This document shows, one piece after another, positions 17,529 through 28,500 of a DNA stretch of 64,000 nucleotides (its first letter is position 1; each line of letters opens with the position of its first letter). Under the pieces are notes generated by a model, which saw only the letters and a program-made list of their open reading frames with translations, searched no databases and was not told the origin of the DNA. Origin of the DNA: Flavivirga spongiicola (lineage in GTDB: Bacteria; Bacteroidota; Bacteroidia; Flavobacteriales; Flavobacteriaceae); NCBI RefSeq assembly GCF_030540825.1, contig NZ_JAUOEO010000001.1, positions 3,237,001 to 3,301,000 of the forward strand, read 5' to 3'. Made by a program: the position numbers and the translations under genes.

Positions 17529-17602
17529 GGCTGCGTAGTTCAACTGGATAGAATATCAGATTTCGGCTCTGAGGGTTGGGGGTTCGAATCCCTTCGCGGT
17601 CA
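17529..17602 (+). tRNA. tRNA-Arg (anticodon TCG)
   Basis: A 74-base cloverleaf can be folded by hand. The acceptor stem GGCTGCG (17529-17535) pairs with CGCGGTC (17595-17601) with two G-T pairs, and the discriminator is A. The anticodon stem TCAGA/TCTGA encloses loop TTTCGGC (17561-17567), giving anticodon TCG (17563-17565), which reads CGA arginine codons. The T arm contains GGTTCGAATC. CCA is not encoded. The gene marks the left edge of the polysaccharide locus, and a degenerate copy of its 3' end lies at 36301-36339. Confidence 0.9.
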
Positions 17603-17623
17603 CTGAAACTAAATGTTTTTTAG

Positions 17624-17658
17624 TAGCAAAACCATGTAATTCTTATGAATTGCATGGT
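17624..17658 (+). terminator. hairpin downstream of tRNA-Arg
   Basis: AAACCATGTAATTC pairs with GAATTGCATGGTTT across a short loop, with one mismatch, and is followed by CAGGTTTTT. It is a plausible intrinsic terminator for the tRNA transcript. Confidence 0.6.
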
Positions 17659-17890
17659 TTTCAGGTTTTTAGGAGTACATTAAATATGATAGCAATTGGT
17701 CCTGTTGCATCTGTAATATTTTGGATCTATTTTTAGATGATAATAAAAAACTTTAAAAATGTAAGTGCCTGAAAAGCAGTATGATTTTTTTTATTGTCAT
17801 GGTCAAAATTTATCCTACTTTGAAGATCGGAGTTTTTATATTGACTGTGTTGTTTAGGGTATTATCAGTTGCCTATATTTTTCTTTAAAA

Positions 17891-18070
17891 GCTGCTCCAA
17901 AATTATTCGAGCTTAAAAAAATTGTTGCTAAAATCTATGTCACTATAATAATAGAAAGAAAAGTAAGAGGCGATATGAAAGTATTATGAGAGAAGTTTAG
18001 TAAAAAAAATAAAATATTGGAAAAAGCAAATACAAATTTAGATTATACTATATTAAATAGAATCCGTTAG
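17891..18070 (+). pseudogene. possible decayed coding remnant
   Basis: Frame translation from 17891 gives AAPKLFELKKIVAKIYV and onward through GDMKVL, an in-frame TGA (17987-17989), then a further stretch containing ANTNLDYTIL before TAG at 18068. The segment DMKVL-stop-EKF followed by LDYTI resembles the C-terminal half of NmrA-like NAD(P)-binding proteins, where a KxxxE motif precedes a DYTIxRP motif. The evidence is thin and the stretch could be chance. Confidence 0.3.
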
Positions 18071-18239
18071 TCTAAATCGCTAGTAAATAATAACAAAATA
18101 TCTTGATTTTAAGCAAAACGTTAAGTACATTTCGATAACAGATTACAAAAGACTACCATAAACAAAAGATATTAATAAAATTTACTTAATATTGTTTTGT
18201 AATAAATGCTACAATTAAAACTTTTTTATATTCTCTTTA

Positions 18240-18830
18240 ATGATATTAAGGTCTTATAGCGATAAAGAACTTCTTGAGCAGATTGCACTTGGTAATTCAA
18301 AGGCATTTAAGGAACTACATGAAATGTACGCTAGTAAAATGTTTTTGTACGCTTTTAATGTTATAAAAAACAAAGAAGCCTGTGAAGACATCATCCAAAA
18401 TATCTTTATTGATTTTTGGTCAAAACGAAAAGAGGCGAAAATAATTAATATCAAAGCCTATTTATTTAGAGCAGTAAAATACCAGATATTTAATTATTTT
18501 AGAGATCAAAAGTTTACAAAAGAAGATATTACAAGACTGAATATTGTTGATTTATCGGTTAATACTTCCAAAAAAATGGAGTACGATGAACTTAAAAAAG
18601 CTATACATGATTCAGTTAATAAATTGCCTAAACGCTGTAAAGAGATTTTCGAATTAAGTAGATATCAATATAAATCGAATAAAGAAATCTCTGAAGATTT
18701 AAAAATCTCAATGCAAGCCGTTAAAAATCAAATCTCAAAAGCATTAAAATTTATAAAGAAAGACCTTCAAGATGAAGAACACCTTTTTTATTTCATTTGT
18801 ATCTCATCAAATCAAGACCATTTTATTTAA
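18240..18830 (+). CDS. ECF RNA polymerase sigma factor of a polysaccharide locus
   Basis: A 196-residue sigma-70-family protein. Region 2 spans about residues 22-80 (core AFNVIKNKEACEDIIQNIF) and region 4 spans about 125-175 (LPKRCKEIFELSRYQYKSNK, then the helix-turn-helix around AVKNQISKALKFIKK). It lies upstream of a FecR anti-sigma gene and a SusC gene with an STN domain, so it is expected to be released when the substrate glycan is sensed at the outer membrane, and then to transcribe the locus. The C-terminal tail after residue 178 is hydrophobic and not part of the standard domains. Confidence 0.9.
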   Translation: MILRSYSDKELLEQIALGNSKAFKELHEMYASKMFLYAFNVIKNKEACEDIIQNIFIDFWSKRKEAKIINIKAYLFRAVKYQIFNYFRDQKFTKEDITRLNIVDLSVNTSKKMEYDELKKAIHDSVNKLPKRCKEIFELSRYQYKSNKEISEDLKISMQAVKNQISKALKFIKKDLQDEEHLFYFICISSNQDHFI

Positions 18831-19042
18831 TAAACGTGCTATTTGTTATTTGATATAGTATAGGTCTATAATATGAAAATATTCAAAATTCACTAGTTCA
18901 CATTAAAAAGGATAAGTACAGGGTTTTATGTGCTTTGATGTTTTTTTTATAAAAAAACTGTTTTTAACGTGTACCAAGTAGTAAGTTTTGTTACTTACTA
19001 TTATCTACCCAAAATTTATTAAAACGTTTATTACAAAAAATA

Positions 19043-20197
19043 ATGAATATAAAACAAGCAAAAAAGCTTTTTACTAAATACATTAATGATGAATGTTCTA
19101 TTGAAGAAATTCAGTTATTAGAAGCATTTTTAGATTCCTATCAAGATAAAAATAATATTTGGACTGAGTTAAAAATGGGAAAAGAAAACGTGTTCAAAAT
19201 AGAATCATGGTCAAGAATAGAATCTCAAATTAATAAAGCCCAGAAGAAAAAAGGAAACCTGTTCAGACCTTATTTAAAATATGTAGCAGCGGCAGTTCTT
19301 ATAGGTATCCTAGCTACCAGCTATTTTATTAGAGATAAATTTGTAAATAATGATATAGAAAACACAACTCCAACAATAGTAAATACTAATATTATAGTAC
19401 CTGGTACAGACAAGGCTACACTTACCTTAGAAGATGGTTCTCAAGTAGCTTTAGGGAAAGGTTCATCTTTTCAAACACAAAATGCCAGCAGTAATGGAGA
19501 GGAAATTATTTATGAAGTAGCGAAACAAAATGCAAAAGAGGTTGTATATAATTATCTAACCATTCCACGAGGTGGTCAGTTTTTTGTAAAACTATCGGAT
19601 GGTACTAAGGTGTGGCTTAATTCAGAATCGCAATTAAAATTCCCCGTGAGTTTTATTGATGGAGAAACTCGTAATGTTGAATTAGTATATGGAGAAGCAT
19701 ATTTTGATGTGTCATCTAGTTCAGAACACAAAGGGTCAAAATTCAAAGTATTTAACCAATCTCAAGAAATAGAAGTATTCGGAACCGAGTTCAATATAAA
19801 AGCATATAAAGATGAGACTAATGTCTATACCACTTTAGTTGAAGGGAAAATAGAAGTTAACACATCAATAGATAAACAATTATTGGTTCCAAATCAGCAG
19901 TCAAACGTTGATGTTATAAATAATAAATTATCAGTAGCAGTAGTAGATATAAACACTGAGATTTCTTGGAAAAACGGTGTTTTCATTTTTAAAGAAAAAC
20001 CATTAAAAAATATAATGAAAGTAATATCTAGATGGTATGATATAGATGTGGTTTTTGTAAATAAAGAACTTGAAGATATTAGATTTAAAGGAGTCTTAGG
20101 AAAAGATCAAAACATTGAAGAAATTTTATCAGCAATAAAAACTTTAAGTATAATTAAAGACTATAAAATTAAAGACAAGACAATAATTTTAAAGTAG
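19043..20197 (+). CDS. FecR-family anti-sigma factor
   Basis: A 384-residue inner-membrane regulator. A cytoplasmic N-terminal anti-sigma helix bundle (about 1-70) is followed by one membrane helix at about 77-95 and a periplasmic FecR domain. LTIPRGGQFFVKLSDGTKVWLNSES near 172-196 is a diagnostic FecR stretch, and a C-terminal DUF4974-like domain covers about 310-384. It should hold the upstream sigma factor inactive and receive the signal from the STN domain of the following SusC protein. Confidence 0.93.
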   Translation: MNIKQAKKLFTKYINDECSIEEIQLLEAFLDSYQDKNNIWTELKMGKENVFKIESWSRIESQINKAQKKKGNLFRPYLKYVAAAVLIGILATSYFIRDKFVNNDIENTTPTIVNTNIIVPGTDKATLTLEDGSQVALGKGSSFQTQNASSNGEEIIYEVAKQNAKEVVYNYLTIPRGGQFFVKLSDGTKVWLNSESQLKFPVSFIDGETRNVELVYGEAYFDVSSSSEHKGSKFKVFNQSQEIEVFGTEFNIKAYKDETNVYTTLVEGKIEVNTSIDKQLLVPNQQSNVDVINNKLSVAVVDINTEISWKNGVFIFKEKPLKNIMKVISRWYDIDVVFVNKELEDIRFKGVLGKDQNIEEILSAIKTLSIIKDYKIKDKTIILK

Positions 20198-20436
20198 GAC
20201 GGAAAGGTTACAGATTGAAAATGTCTTAACATTTTTTATGAAATGGCCAACTTGCACAATGCATGAACTATAGAAAATAAAGTTTAATAATAAACACCAA
20301 GAACTATATGAAATAACAACAACTCTAAAAAAAAAGTAAAGGGAACAGAGTTTAGACCGTGGAAAGTATTAGACTTTATCCCCTTTGTAGTCACTAATTA
20401 ATTAAATGTTTAACTAACTAATAACAAAACAAATTT
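20198..20436 (+). promoter_or_regulatory. susC leader region with a weak hairpin
   Basis: The 239-bp gap between fecR and susC contains AAAGGG (near 20338) able to pair with CCCTTT (near 20383) around a loop of about 40 bases. An AT-rich stretch leads to the susC ATG. Structured leaders before susC genes are known in Bacteroidota, but no specific regulator can be identified here. Confidence 0.35.
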
Positions 20437-23400
20437 ATGGAAATTAAATTAAAAAATAAATCTCTCTATTTTAGAAAGAAACTACTACTAATTATTATGA
20501 GAACCTTTGTTTTCTTATGCTGTATAACAGCCTTTGGCTTTACGCCAAGTGACGTGTTATCACAAAACACTAAAATAAAAATAGATATAGATAATACTTT
20601 AACAGTAGATGAAGTCTTTGATCTAATTATGGAACAAACAGACTATAAATTCATTTATCAAGAAGGGATATTTAAAGATTTCCCAAGAGTAAAAGTAAAA
20701 AAGGGAATCGTATCAGCAAATAAATTATTACAAAAGAGTTTGTCAAGTGGCAATTTCAATGTTGTACTTTCTTCTAATAATACAGTTGTTGTAAAAGAAA
20801 GAAGAAAGCAAAGCATCATTAAGGAGCAAGGCATTCAAGTATCGGGTGTTGTTATTGATGGTAATGGGCAACCACTTCCAGGAGCTAATATTCTTGAAAA
20901 AGGAACAAAAAATGGTACGCAATCCAATTTTGACGGTAATTTTTCTTTAAAAATAACGAATGACAATGCTATACTTGTAGTGTCTTATTTAGGTTTTGAA
21001 AGACAAGAGGTTACTATTGGTAATCAAACCAACATAACTGTAGTCTTGAAAGAAGATGCTGCAAGTTTGGATGAGGTTGTCGTTGTTGGGTACGGAACTG
21101 TTAAAAAAAGTGATCTTACAGGAGCTGTAGGAACTATTAAAGAAGAAGAAATACAAAAACAGCAGGTAACTAGAATAGACCAAGCATTACAAGGTAGGCT
21201 TTCGGGAGTTCAAGTATCTTCAATAGGAGGAGCACCAGGATCAGGCACTACGATTAGAATACGTGGAGGAAATTCTATTAACGCGGGCAACGAACCTCTA
21301 TATGTTGTAGATGGGTTTATTGGCGGAGGAGACTTAAACACCATAAACCCTGCAGATATTAAATCTATCGAAGTTCTAAAAGATGCTAGTTCTACAGCCA
21401 TTTATGGTTCTAGGGGATCCAACGGGGTGGTATTGATTACCACTAAAAGAGGAAAACTAAATTCTGTGCCTCAAGTGACTTATGATACCAACATAACAAT
21501 TAGTAACCCTGTAAAAAAATTGGATTTACTTAGTGGTAGAGAATATGCAGAATTTAGAAATGAATATGCTATTTATAATGGGGTAGATCCTGCAAATGTT
21601 CCATTTTCTGATCTCAACGATATTGCAGATACTAATTGGCAAGACATAATGTTTACAACTGGAGTTGTTCATAACAATAATCTAAGTGTCACCAATGGAA
21701 CAGAGACTTCTAATTATTATCTAGGCTTAAATTATTTGAATGACGAAGGGATTATAATTGGCTCTGGATTTAAAAGGTATCAATTACGATTTAATATTGA
21801 TCAACACTTAGGCAACGCATTTAAAATTGGGGCATCCCTAACGGCGGCACGTACAAATAGAGATAATCGTAACGCATCTGGTTATGGCATATTGCCAACA
21901 GCTCCAGTATACAATGACGATGGAAGCTTTTTTAGTGAGAACCAATTGAATGGATTTCCTTTCAACAATCCTCTAGCATTAGAAAAATTGACATTAAATG
22001 AAACCACTGGAAATAGAATACTTGGAAATATTTATGCTCAGGTAAACCTTTTAAAGGGATTAACATTTAAATCAACTTTCGGTTTTGATTTATATACAAC
22101 TAAAAATAATACCTATAGTTCTATAGATTTGCCTTCCAATGCTTTTAATAATACAGGAGGTATTGCAAGTGTAAATACAGGTTTTTCTACAACTATTCAA
22201 AATGAAAATACATTAAATTACGATCATACATTTAACGATGACCATAATATAAATGTTTTAGCAGGATACACCTATCAGAATTTTAAATTTGAAGGGCTAA
22301 ATGCAGGAACCCGTGGCTTCTCTAATGATGTGAGTTTGTTTAACGCTTTAGAAAATGGTGATCAGGCTCAACACTCTATAAATTCTAACGAAAGTAGTTG
22401 GACTTTGCTTTCGGCTCTTTTTAGGGTTAACTATTCCTATAAAGGAAAATATTTATTGACCTTATCCGGAAGAAATGATGGATCTTCAAGATTAGCTGAG
22501 GGGAATCAATGGCAATTCTTCCCATCAGTAGCCATAGGTTGGAGATTATCTGACGAGGCTTTTATAAAAGATTTAGATGTTTTTGATAACCTAAAATTAA
22601 GAGTGTCTTATGGTAAGTCTGGAAGTCAGTCCATTAATCCTTATGCAACTTTAGCTAGCTTACAGTCTGGTTCAACACTTATTGGTGGGAATGAAGTCAC
22701 CACATTTATCCCTGGAGGTTCAGCCAATTCATCATTAGGATGGGAAGTTACAGATCAATATAATATAGGTTTAGAAGCTAGCTTTTTTAATAGAGGACTT
22801 AATGTAGAGATAGATTATTATAGTAAAGAAACCACAGACTTATTACTTGGTAGAGAGTTGCCTTTTCAAACAGGATTTGGATCACGTTTGGAGAATGTTG
22901 GGTCACTTGAAAATAAAGGGATTGAGTTTAATATAAATGCAAGAATAATTCGTAACGAAAACTTTAATTGGCAATCTACACTTACCCTTGCTTCAAATAA
23001 GAACAAAGTCACCAATTTAGCAGGAAAAGACTTTTTAGGAAATGGGACAGGATCAAGGCTTATTGTTGGTGAATCTGTAGGTACATTTTTTGGAGCCAAA
23101 TATTTAGGTGTATGGCAAGATGGCGATGCTGGAATAGCAGGACATTTACCAGGAGATCCTAAGTTTGAAGATTTAGATGATAATGGGATAATAAATGTGG
23201 AAGATGGTCAAATAATTGGTAATGCTATTCCCGATTTTTATGGAGGAATAAACAATATATTTACTTATAAAGATTTTACTCTAACTATGTTTTTTGACTT
23301 TAGTCAAGGAAATGATATTTATGACTTGGCCGGTAGGGAATTTAACACTGGGTTTACTACCAATGTGTATGGTAAATATAGAAACCGTTGGACACCGCAG

Positions 23401-23727
23401 AATACTGGCTCAAATATTCCGAGAGCAGGAAGTAATTTTACCAATTTTTTTGACAGTTATGCACAGCAGAGTGATTTGGTAGTATCTGATGGTTCTTATT
23501 TAAGGTTAAAAACTCTTAACCTGCAATATGATATTCCGCTTGAAAGTAAGATTCTTAAAAGTTTAGCAGTTTACGCTACGGGAACTAATTTATTTACCCT
23601 TACTAAGTATGATGGTTTTACACCAGATGTAAACAGTGCAGGTACTAGCGCTACACGTAGAGGCTTCGATAGTAATGTTTATCCGCAAAGCAGATCTTTT
23701 ACATTAGGACTTAGAGCAACATTTTAA
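20437..23727 (+). CDS. SusC-type TonB-dependent glycan transporter with STN domain
   Basis: A 1096-residue outer-membrane transporter that imports oligosaccharides using TonB energy. Visible parts are a signal peptide (to about residue 42, ending LSQ), an STN signalling domain (about 45-120), a carboxypeptidase-regulatory-like beta domain (about 133-207), the SusC signature DEVVVVGYGTVKKSDLTG (212-229), a plug (about 225-345, with IRIRGGNSINAGNEPLYVVDG) and a long beta barrel ending in the aromatic C-terminus GLRATF. The STN domain matches the adjacent FecR/sigma pair in a trans-envelope signalling loop. SusD follows 19 bp downstream. Confidence 0.96.
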   Translation: MEIKLKNKSLYFRKKLLLIIMRTFVFLCCITAFGFTPSDVLSQNTKIKIDIDNTLTVDEVFDLIMEQTDYKFIYQEGIFKDFPRVKVKKGIVSANKLLQKSLSSGNFNVVLSSNNTVVVKERRKQSIIKEQGIQVSGVVIDGNGQPLPGANILEKGTKNGTQSNFDGNFSLKITNDNAILVVSYLGFERQEVTIGNQTNITVVLKEDAASLDEVVVVGYGTVKKSDLTGAVGTIKEEEIQKQQVTRIDQALQGRLSGVQVSSIGGAPGSGTTIRIRGGNSINAGNEPLYVVDGFIGGGDLNTINPADIKSIEVLKDASSTAIYGSRGSNGVVLITTKRGKLNSVPQVTYDTNITISNPVKKLDLLSGREYAEFRNEYAIYNGVDPANVPFSDLNDIADTNWQDIMFTTGVVHNNNLSVTNGTETSNYYLGLNYLNDEGIIIGSGFKRYQLRFNIDQHLGNAFKIGASLTAARTNRDNRNASGYGILPTAPVYNDDGSFFSENQLNGFPFNNPLALEKLTLNETTGNRILGNIYAQVNLLKGLTFKSTFGFDLYTTKNNTYSSIDLPSNAFNNTGGIASVNTGFSTTIQNENTLNYDHTFNDDHNINVLAGYTYQNFKFEGLNAGTRGFSNDVSLFNALENGDQAQHSINSNESSWTLLSALFRVNYSYKGKYLLTLSGRNDGSSRLAEGNQWQFFPSVAIGWRLSDEAFIKDLDVFDNLKLRVSYGKSGSQSINPYATLASLQSGSTLIGGNEVTTFIPGGSANSSLGWEVTDQYNIGLEASFFNRGLNVEIDYYSKETTDLLLGRELPFQTGFGSRLENVGSLENKGIEFNINARIIRNENFNWQSTLTLASNKNKVTNLAGKDFLGNGTGSRLIVGESVGTFFGAKYLGVWQDGDAGIAGHLPGDPKFEDLDDNGIINVEDGQIIGNAIPDFYGGINNIFTYKDFTLTMFFDFSQGNDIYDLAGREFNTGFTTNVYGKYRNRWTPQNTGSNIPRAGSNFTNFFDSYAQQSDLVVSDGSYLRLKTLNLQYDIPLESKILKSLAVYATGTNLFTLTKYDGFTPDVNSAGTSATRRGFDSNVYPQSRSFTLGLRATF

Positions 23728-23746
23728 TTTAAAGAACATAGAAGTT

Positions 23747-25297
23747 ATGAAAATAAATAATTTAATAATCATATTATTATTTGCATCATTTATTACGGGA
23801 TGTAGTACTGATATTTTAAAAGAGGAACCAACAGGATTCATTGCGCCATCACAATTTTTTAATACTGAACAAGAGGTTGAAGCAGCACTGTTTGGAGTGT
23901 ATAATTTCTTGCATAATGAAAATATAAATGATAATTTTTGGTTACTAATAGGAGATTTAGGTACGGACATAGGGGTTACCAGATCTATAGGTCGATTTAA
24001 TACGGGACAGTTTTATGAAATGGATACTCCAGACGGTCGATTTACTACCTTATATAGAGATCACTACCAGGCTATTGGGGCAGCAAATACAGTTGTGCAA
24101 AGAGTTTCAGAATCTGATAACTTCACACAAGGTTTTAAAGATGAGGTTGTAGGTGAAGCCAAATATTTAAGAGCATATTATTACTTTAAACTCACTTTAT
24201 TATGGGGTGATGTACCGATGTGGTTAAACGAATTAAATTTAGACGAAGTAGAAACCTTGGGGCGTACACCTCTTGAAGAAGTACGTGCTCAAATAATTCA
24301 AGACTTAACTGATGCGGCAAATTCCTTACCCCCAACACGTGATGCTGGAAATTTAGGAAGAGTTACAACATGGGCAGCAAAGGCATTACTTGCCAGAGTT
24401 TATCTATTTGGAAATGATTGGCAAAATGCTTTGAGTACTGCTAATGATGTTATTTTAAACTCGGGTCATTCATTAATCCCGAGCGTTGAAGATCTTTTCG
24501 ATTTTAATAACAAGTTTAACAGCGAACTAATACATGTTATTCCAAAGCTAACGGACATAAAAGGATCTAATGTGCATTCGTTCTCATCAGCACGTGGTTT
24601 TGATGAGGCCGTTTTAGTAGATTTTAGTAATGGTATAGCTGCAATAAGACCTGATGGTGAAGAAGTACTACAGGCAGGTGGTATAGGCGGACTCTTTCAA
24701 GGTTGGGGCATTTACCAGACCATCGCAGAGAATTATGATAGCTATGAGGCTGGTGATACTCGTAAAGCATTATGGTGGCATGATTTTATGCTAACAGATG
24801 GTACCACAATCACAATGACTGGAGGAAGCTCTGGTAGTGGAGGGTATTACAATAGGAAATTTTTAGCATTCGATGAAACACCAAATAACGGTAGTAGAGA
24901 TATTCCTGTTACACGATTAGGTGAAATGTATTTAATAGCAGCAGAAGCAGAAAACGAAATTAATGGACCAACTGCAGCAGCATATGCATCAATTAATGAA
25001 ATTAGAAGACGTGCCTTTGGTGATAATGCTCATGATGTACCAGCAGCGCTTTCTAAAGAGGCATTTAGCCAGGCTATAATTGATGAGAACAGATTCGAAC
25101 TTGGCGGAGAAGGTTTAAGAAAATGGTATTTAATTCACTGGGGGTTTGATGCATTAAATGCAGCTGTTCAGTTTGCCTCTGGGTCTAATCCTACAGCAGC
25201 AACCAATATTAAATCGCACCACGTATTATTTAGGATACCAGAAGAAGAGATTGTTAAAAACCCCAATTTGGCGCCTAATAATCCAGGATATAATTAA
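23747..25297 (+). CDS. SusD-like glycan-binding lipoprotein
   Basis: A 516-residue outer-membrane lipoprotein. The signal peptide ends in the lipobox ASFITGC (Cys19). The N-terminal SusD region (about 25-210) has the typical GVYNFLHNEN and VGEAKYLRAYYYFKL stretches, the latter near 130-145. A C-terminal RagB/SusD domain includes PVTRLGEMYLIAAEAEN near 385-401. It caps the neighbouring SusC barrel and delivers glycan. It is followed by a strong terminator. Confidence 0.95.
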   Translation: MKINNLIIILLFASFITGCSTDILKEEPTGFIAPSQFFNTEQEVEAALFGVYNFLHNENINDNFWLLIGDLGTDIGVTRSIGRFNTGQFYEMDTPDGRFTTLYRDHYQAIGAANTVVQRVSESDNFTQGFKDEVVGEAKYLRAYYYFKLTLLWGDVPMWLNELNLDEVETLGRTPLEEVRAQIIQDLTDAANSLPPTRDAGNLGRVTTWAAKALLARVYLFGNDWQNALSTANDVILNSGHSLIPSVEDLFDFNNKFNSELIHVIPKLTDIKGSNVHSFSSARGFDEAVLVDFSNGIAAIRPDGEEVLQAGGIGGLFQGWGIYQTIAENYDSYEAGDTRKALWWHDFMLTDGTTITMTGGSSGSGGYYNRKFLAFDETPNNGSRDIPVTRLGEMYLIAAEAENEINGPTAAAYASINEIRRRAFGDNAHDVPAALSKEAFSQAIIDENRFELGGEGLRKWYLIHWGFDALNAAVQFASGSNPTAATNIKSHHVLFRIPEEEIVKNPNLAPNNPGYN

Positions 25298-25344
25298 TTA
25301 CTATTGTTCAAATGAAAGTTTTTTTTTGAGTTAGTTTTTTTAAG

Positions 25345-25380
25345 AACTTGCGGGGAAACATCTCCCTGCAAGTTTATTTT
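25345..25380 (+). terminator. intrinsic terminator after susD
   Basis: AACTTGCGGGGA (25345-25356) pairs with TCCCTGCAAGTT (25363-25374) with one bulge, followed by TATTTT. It suggests that sigma-fecR-susCD and the downstream enzymes form separable transcripts. Confidence 0.8.
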
Positions 25381-25566
25381 GTTTCAGTTGGAAAACAACA
25401 AGCATAATTTTTTGTAAGCTGTTAGTTATTAATAAGTACTTCAGAATAATTAACTCAAAGTTTAAAAAAACATGATTGCATGTAAAAGAATATTTAGGAT
25501 ATCCTTTTAATTATTCTTTGCAGGTAATTTTTATTAAATATATAATTAAAAACATCTTATTTATAA

Positions 25567-28500
25567 ATGTTGGTCTCTAACTTAACTTTCGAATATTATA
25601 AAAGATTGCAGTTACATATTATTTTGTTTTTGCTTTTTGGGGTTCTGTTTAGTTGTATATCCAATGATAAAAATTCTAAGAGTAAACTTTCTAATACGAA
25701 AAAACAATTCACATTGCTGGATTCGCAAAGTACAGGAATTCATTTTACAAATGAGATTCAAGAAAATGCACAAAATTTCATAGATGTTTTTAATTACGCC
25801 TATAATGGAGGCGGGGTAGCTATAGGGGATATTAATAACGATAATCTTCCCGATATCTATTTTACCGGTAATCAAGTTGCTGATAAATTATACTTAAATA
25901 AGGGGCATCTTGAATTTGAGGATATCAGTAAAAAATCTGGGATAAATAAAAGTCAAGGTTGGCGAAATGGAGTGTCTATGGTAGACATAAATCATGATGG
26001 CTACCTCGATATTTATATTTGCCGAGGAGGATGGAATGATGCTCCAAAAGATAGAAAAAACCTATTGTTTATAAATAATGGGAATCTTGGTTTTACAGAA
26101 CAGGCATCAAAATATGGCTTAGATGATGATGGGTATTCTACCCAAGCCGCATTTTTTGATTTTGATAATGACAATGATCTCGATCTGTACCTAACAAACA
26201 GACCTTCGTCCTTCTTTATACCAATAGATGCTTACCTTAATCAAAAAGAACTATCTCGAGATGTACATCGAGATAAATTGTATATAAATGCCAATGGAAA
26301 TTTTACTGAAATTGGCAAACAAGCAGGCCTCAAATCCAATTATGGCTATGGGCTGGGTGTCGTTACTGCAGATATAAATAAAGATGGCTATACGGATATC
26401 TATGTTACTAACGACTTCGCCGAAAACGATTACCTTTATTTGAATAATGGAGATGGAACAGTAACCGAGAGTATTAAAAAATTTACACAGCATAATTCTT
26501 TCTATGCTATGGGCGTTGATATAGCCGATATAAACAATGACGGTTATGAAGATGTTCTGGTCAGTGAAATGTTGCCATCAGACTACAAACGCTCAAAGAC
26601 TACAATGGCACCTATGAACAGGGCCGGGTACCAATATTTATTAGACAAGGGGTTTCATAGACAGTATATGCACAACACCCTTCAGTTGAATCATCAAGGA
26701 AAACATCTTAGTGATATCGCTGAGTATGCAACACTAGATAAAACAGATTGGAGCTGGGCATGTCTTATGGAAGATTTTGACAATGATGGCTATCGTGATG
26801 TTTTTGTAGCCAATGGGATAAAAAGAGATGTCTATGATCGAGACGTAAAACCCAAAATGATACAATTGGTAAACGCCAATAAAAAAAAGTATAAAACCCA
26901 GCAAGAGTTAACCAATGCCATTGCCAAAGATATAATTAACCTATATGGTTCCAATAAACTTCCTAATCGTATATTCAAAAACACGAACGGGCTTAAATTT
27001 AAAAGTGTTAATGAGCCGTGGGGAATAGAGAAACCCTCTTTGTCAAATGGAGCAGCTACTGCCGATTTAGATAATGATGGGGATCTTGATCTGGTTATCA
27101 ACAATATAGATGATGAGGCACATGTTTATCGCAACAACCAAAATAATACGAATAAATTCATTCAAATAAGTTTAAACGGGCCAAAAAAAAATAAAACAGG
27201 ATTAGGTGCTAAAATCTCCCTTTTTATTGGAGACGCACTTCAGTTTTTTGAAATGAAAACAACCAGAGGCTTTCTTTCTTCAGTAGAGCCATTGGCTCAT
27301 TTTGGTCTTGGTGATATACAAAGGGTTGATTCTTTAAAAGTACAATGGACAGATGGTAAGGTCACTACCTTGAGGGATATCAAAGCCAATCAAAGAATTA
27401 CCATTGCATATTCAGATGCTATAGAATCAATTACCAAAGAAAAGGAGATAAAAACTATTTTTGAAGATCAGACGGCTCAACGTTTCAAGAAACCTTTCAT
27501 CCATATCGAGAATGAATTTGATGATTATACTATACAGCCGTTGCTGCCCCATAAATTATCACATAAAGGCCCCTTTATTTCTATAGGGGATGTTAATAAT
27601 GATAAACTCGATGATTTTTTCGTAGGAGGGCCAAAAGGGCAGCCAGGAACTGTTTACATACAAAATATAAAAGGAGAATTTATTCCCGTTTATTCAAAGG
27701 CATTATTCAAAGATAAAGAATATGAAGACATGGGCTCAGCATTTTTTGATGCCGATAATGATGGTGATGTGGACTTATATATAGTTAGCGGTGGTTACGA
27801 ATTTGAGATGAGAAAAGAATTGTATCAAGATCGTTTGTATATAAATGATGGCAAAGGGGGCTTTTCAAAAGGAACCTTACCAAGAATGGATTTTGTGGGA
27901 AGCTGTGTAACTCCTTTAGATTATGATCAGGATGGAGATAAAGATCTTTTTGTAGGGGGACACGCTATTCCGGGAGCCTATCCTTTTAGTGAAAACAGTG
28001 CATTATTGGAAAATACTAATGGTTCTTTTGAAAATGTCTTTTTCCCTAAGGCGACTGATTTTAAAGAGCTAGGTTTGGTTAATACAGCTTTGGTCATAGA
28101 TATTGAAAATGATGGGGCAGAAGAACTGGTGGTGGCTGGTGAATGGGCACCTATACATGTGTTTAGCTATGATGGTACTGAAATGCGGAATGTTTCAAAT
28201 AAATACATACCTGAAAAAACCAATGGATGGTGGAATACCTTGGTGTCAACAGATATAGATAATGATGGTGATATTGATATTATAGCAGGGAATTTAGGTG
28301 AGAACTATAAATATAAGGCATCGCAAGAAAAACCATTCCATATTTATGCAGGGGATTATGATCGTAACAATACTATTGATATATTTCTTGCCAAATATGA
28401 TAAAAACAGGCAGGTGCCTGTACGCGGTAAAGATTGTGCCACCGAACAATTGCCCAGTATATCGAAAAGATTTAAAACCTATGCCGAATTTGCCAATGCC

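Larger units (their letters stand above)
17603..18239. other. 637-bp gap between tRNA-Arg and the sigma factor
   Basis: Directly after the tRNA is a long hairpin (17624-17658). The rest has no intact open reading frame of note. A short stretch at 17891-18070 looks like decayed coding sequence (listed separately). This is where an integrase would be expected if the tRNA had served as an integration site, but none is visible. Confidence 0.6.
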
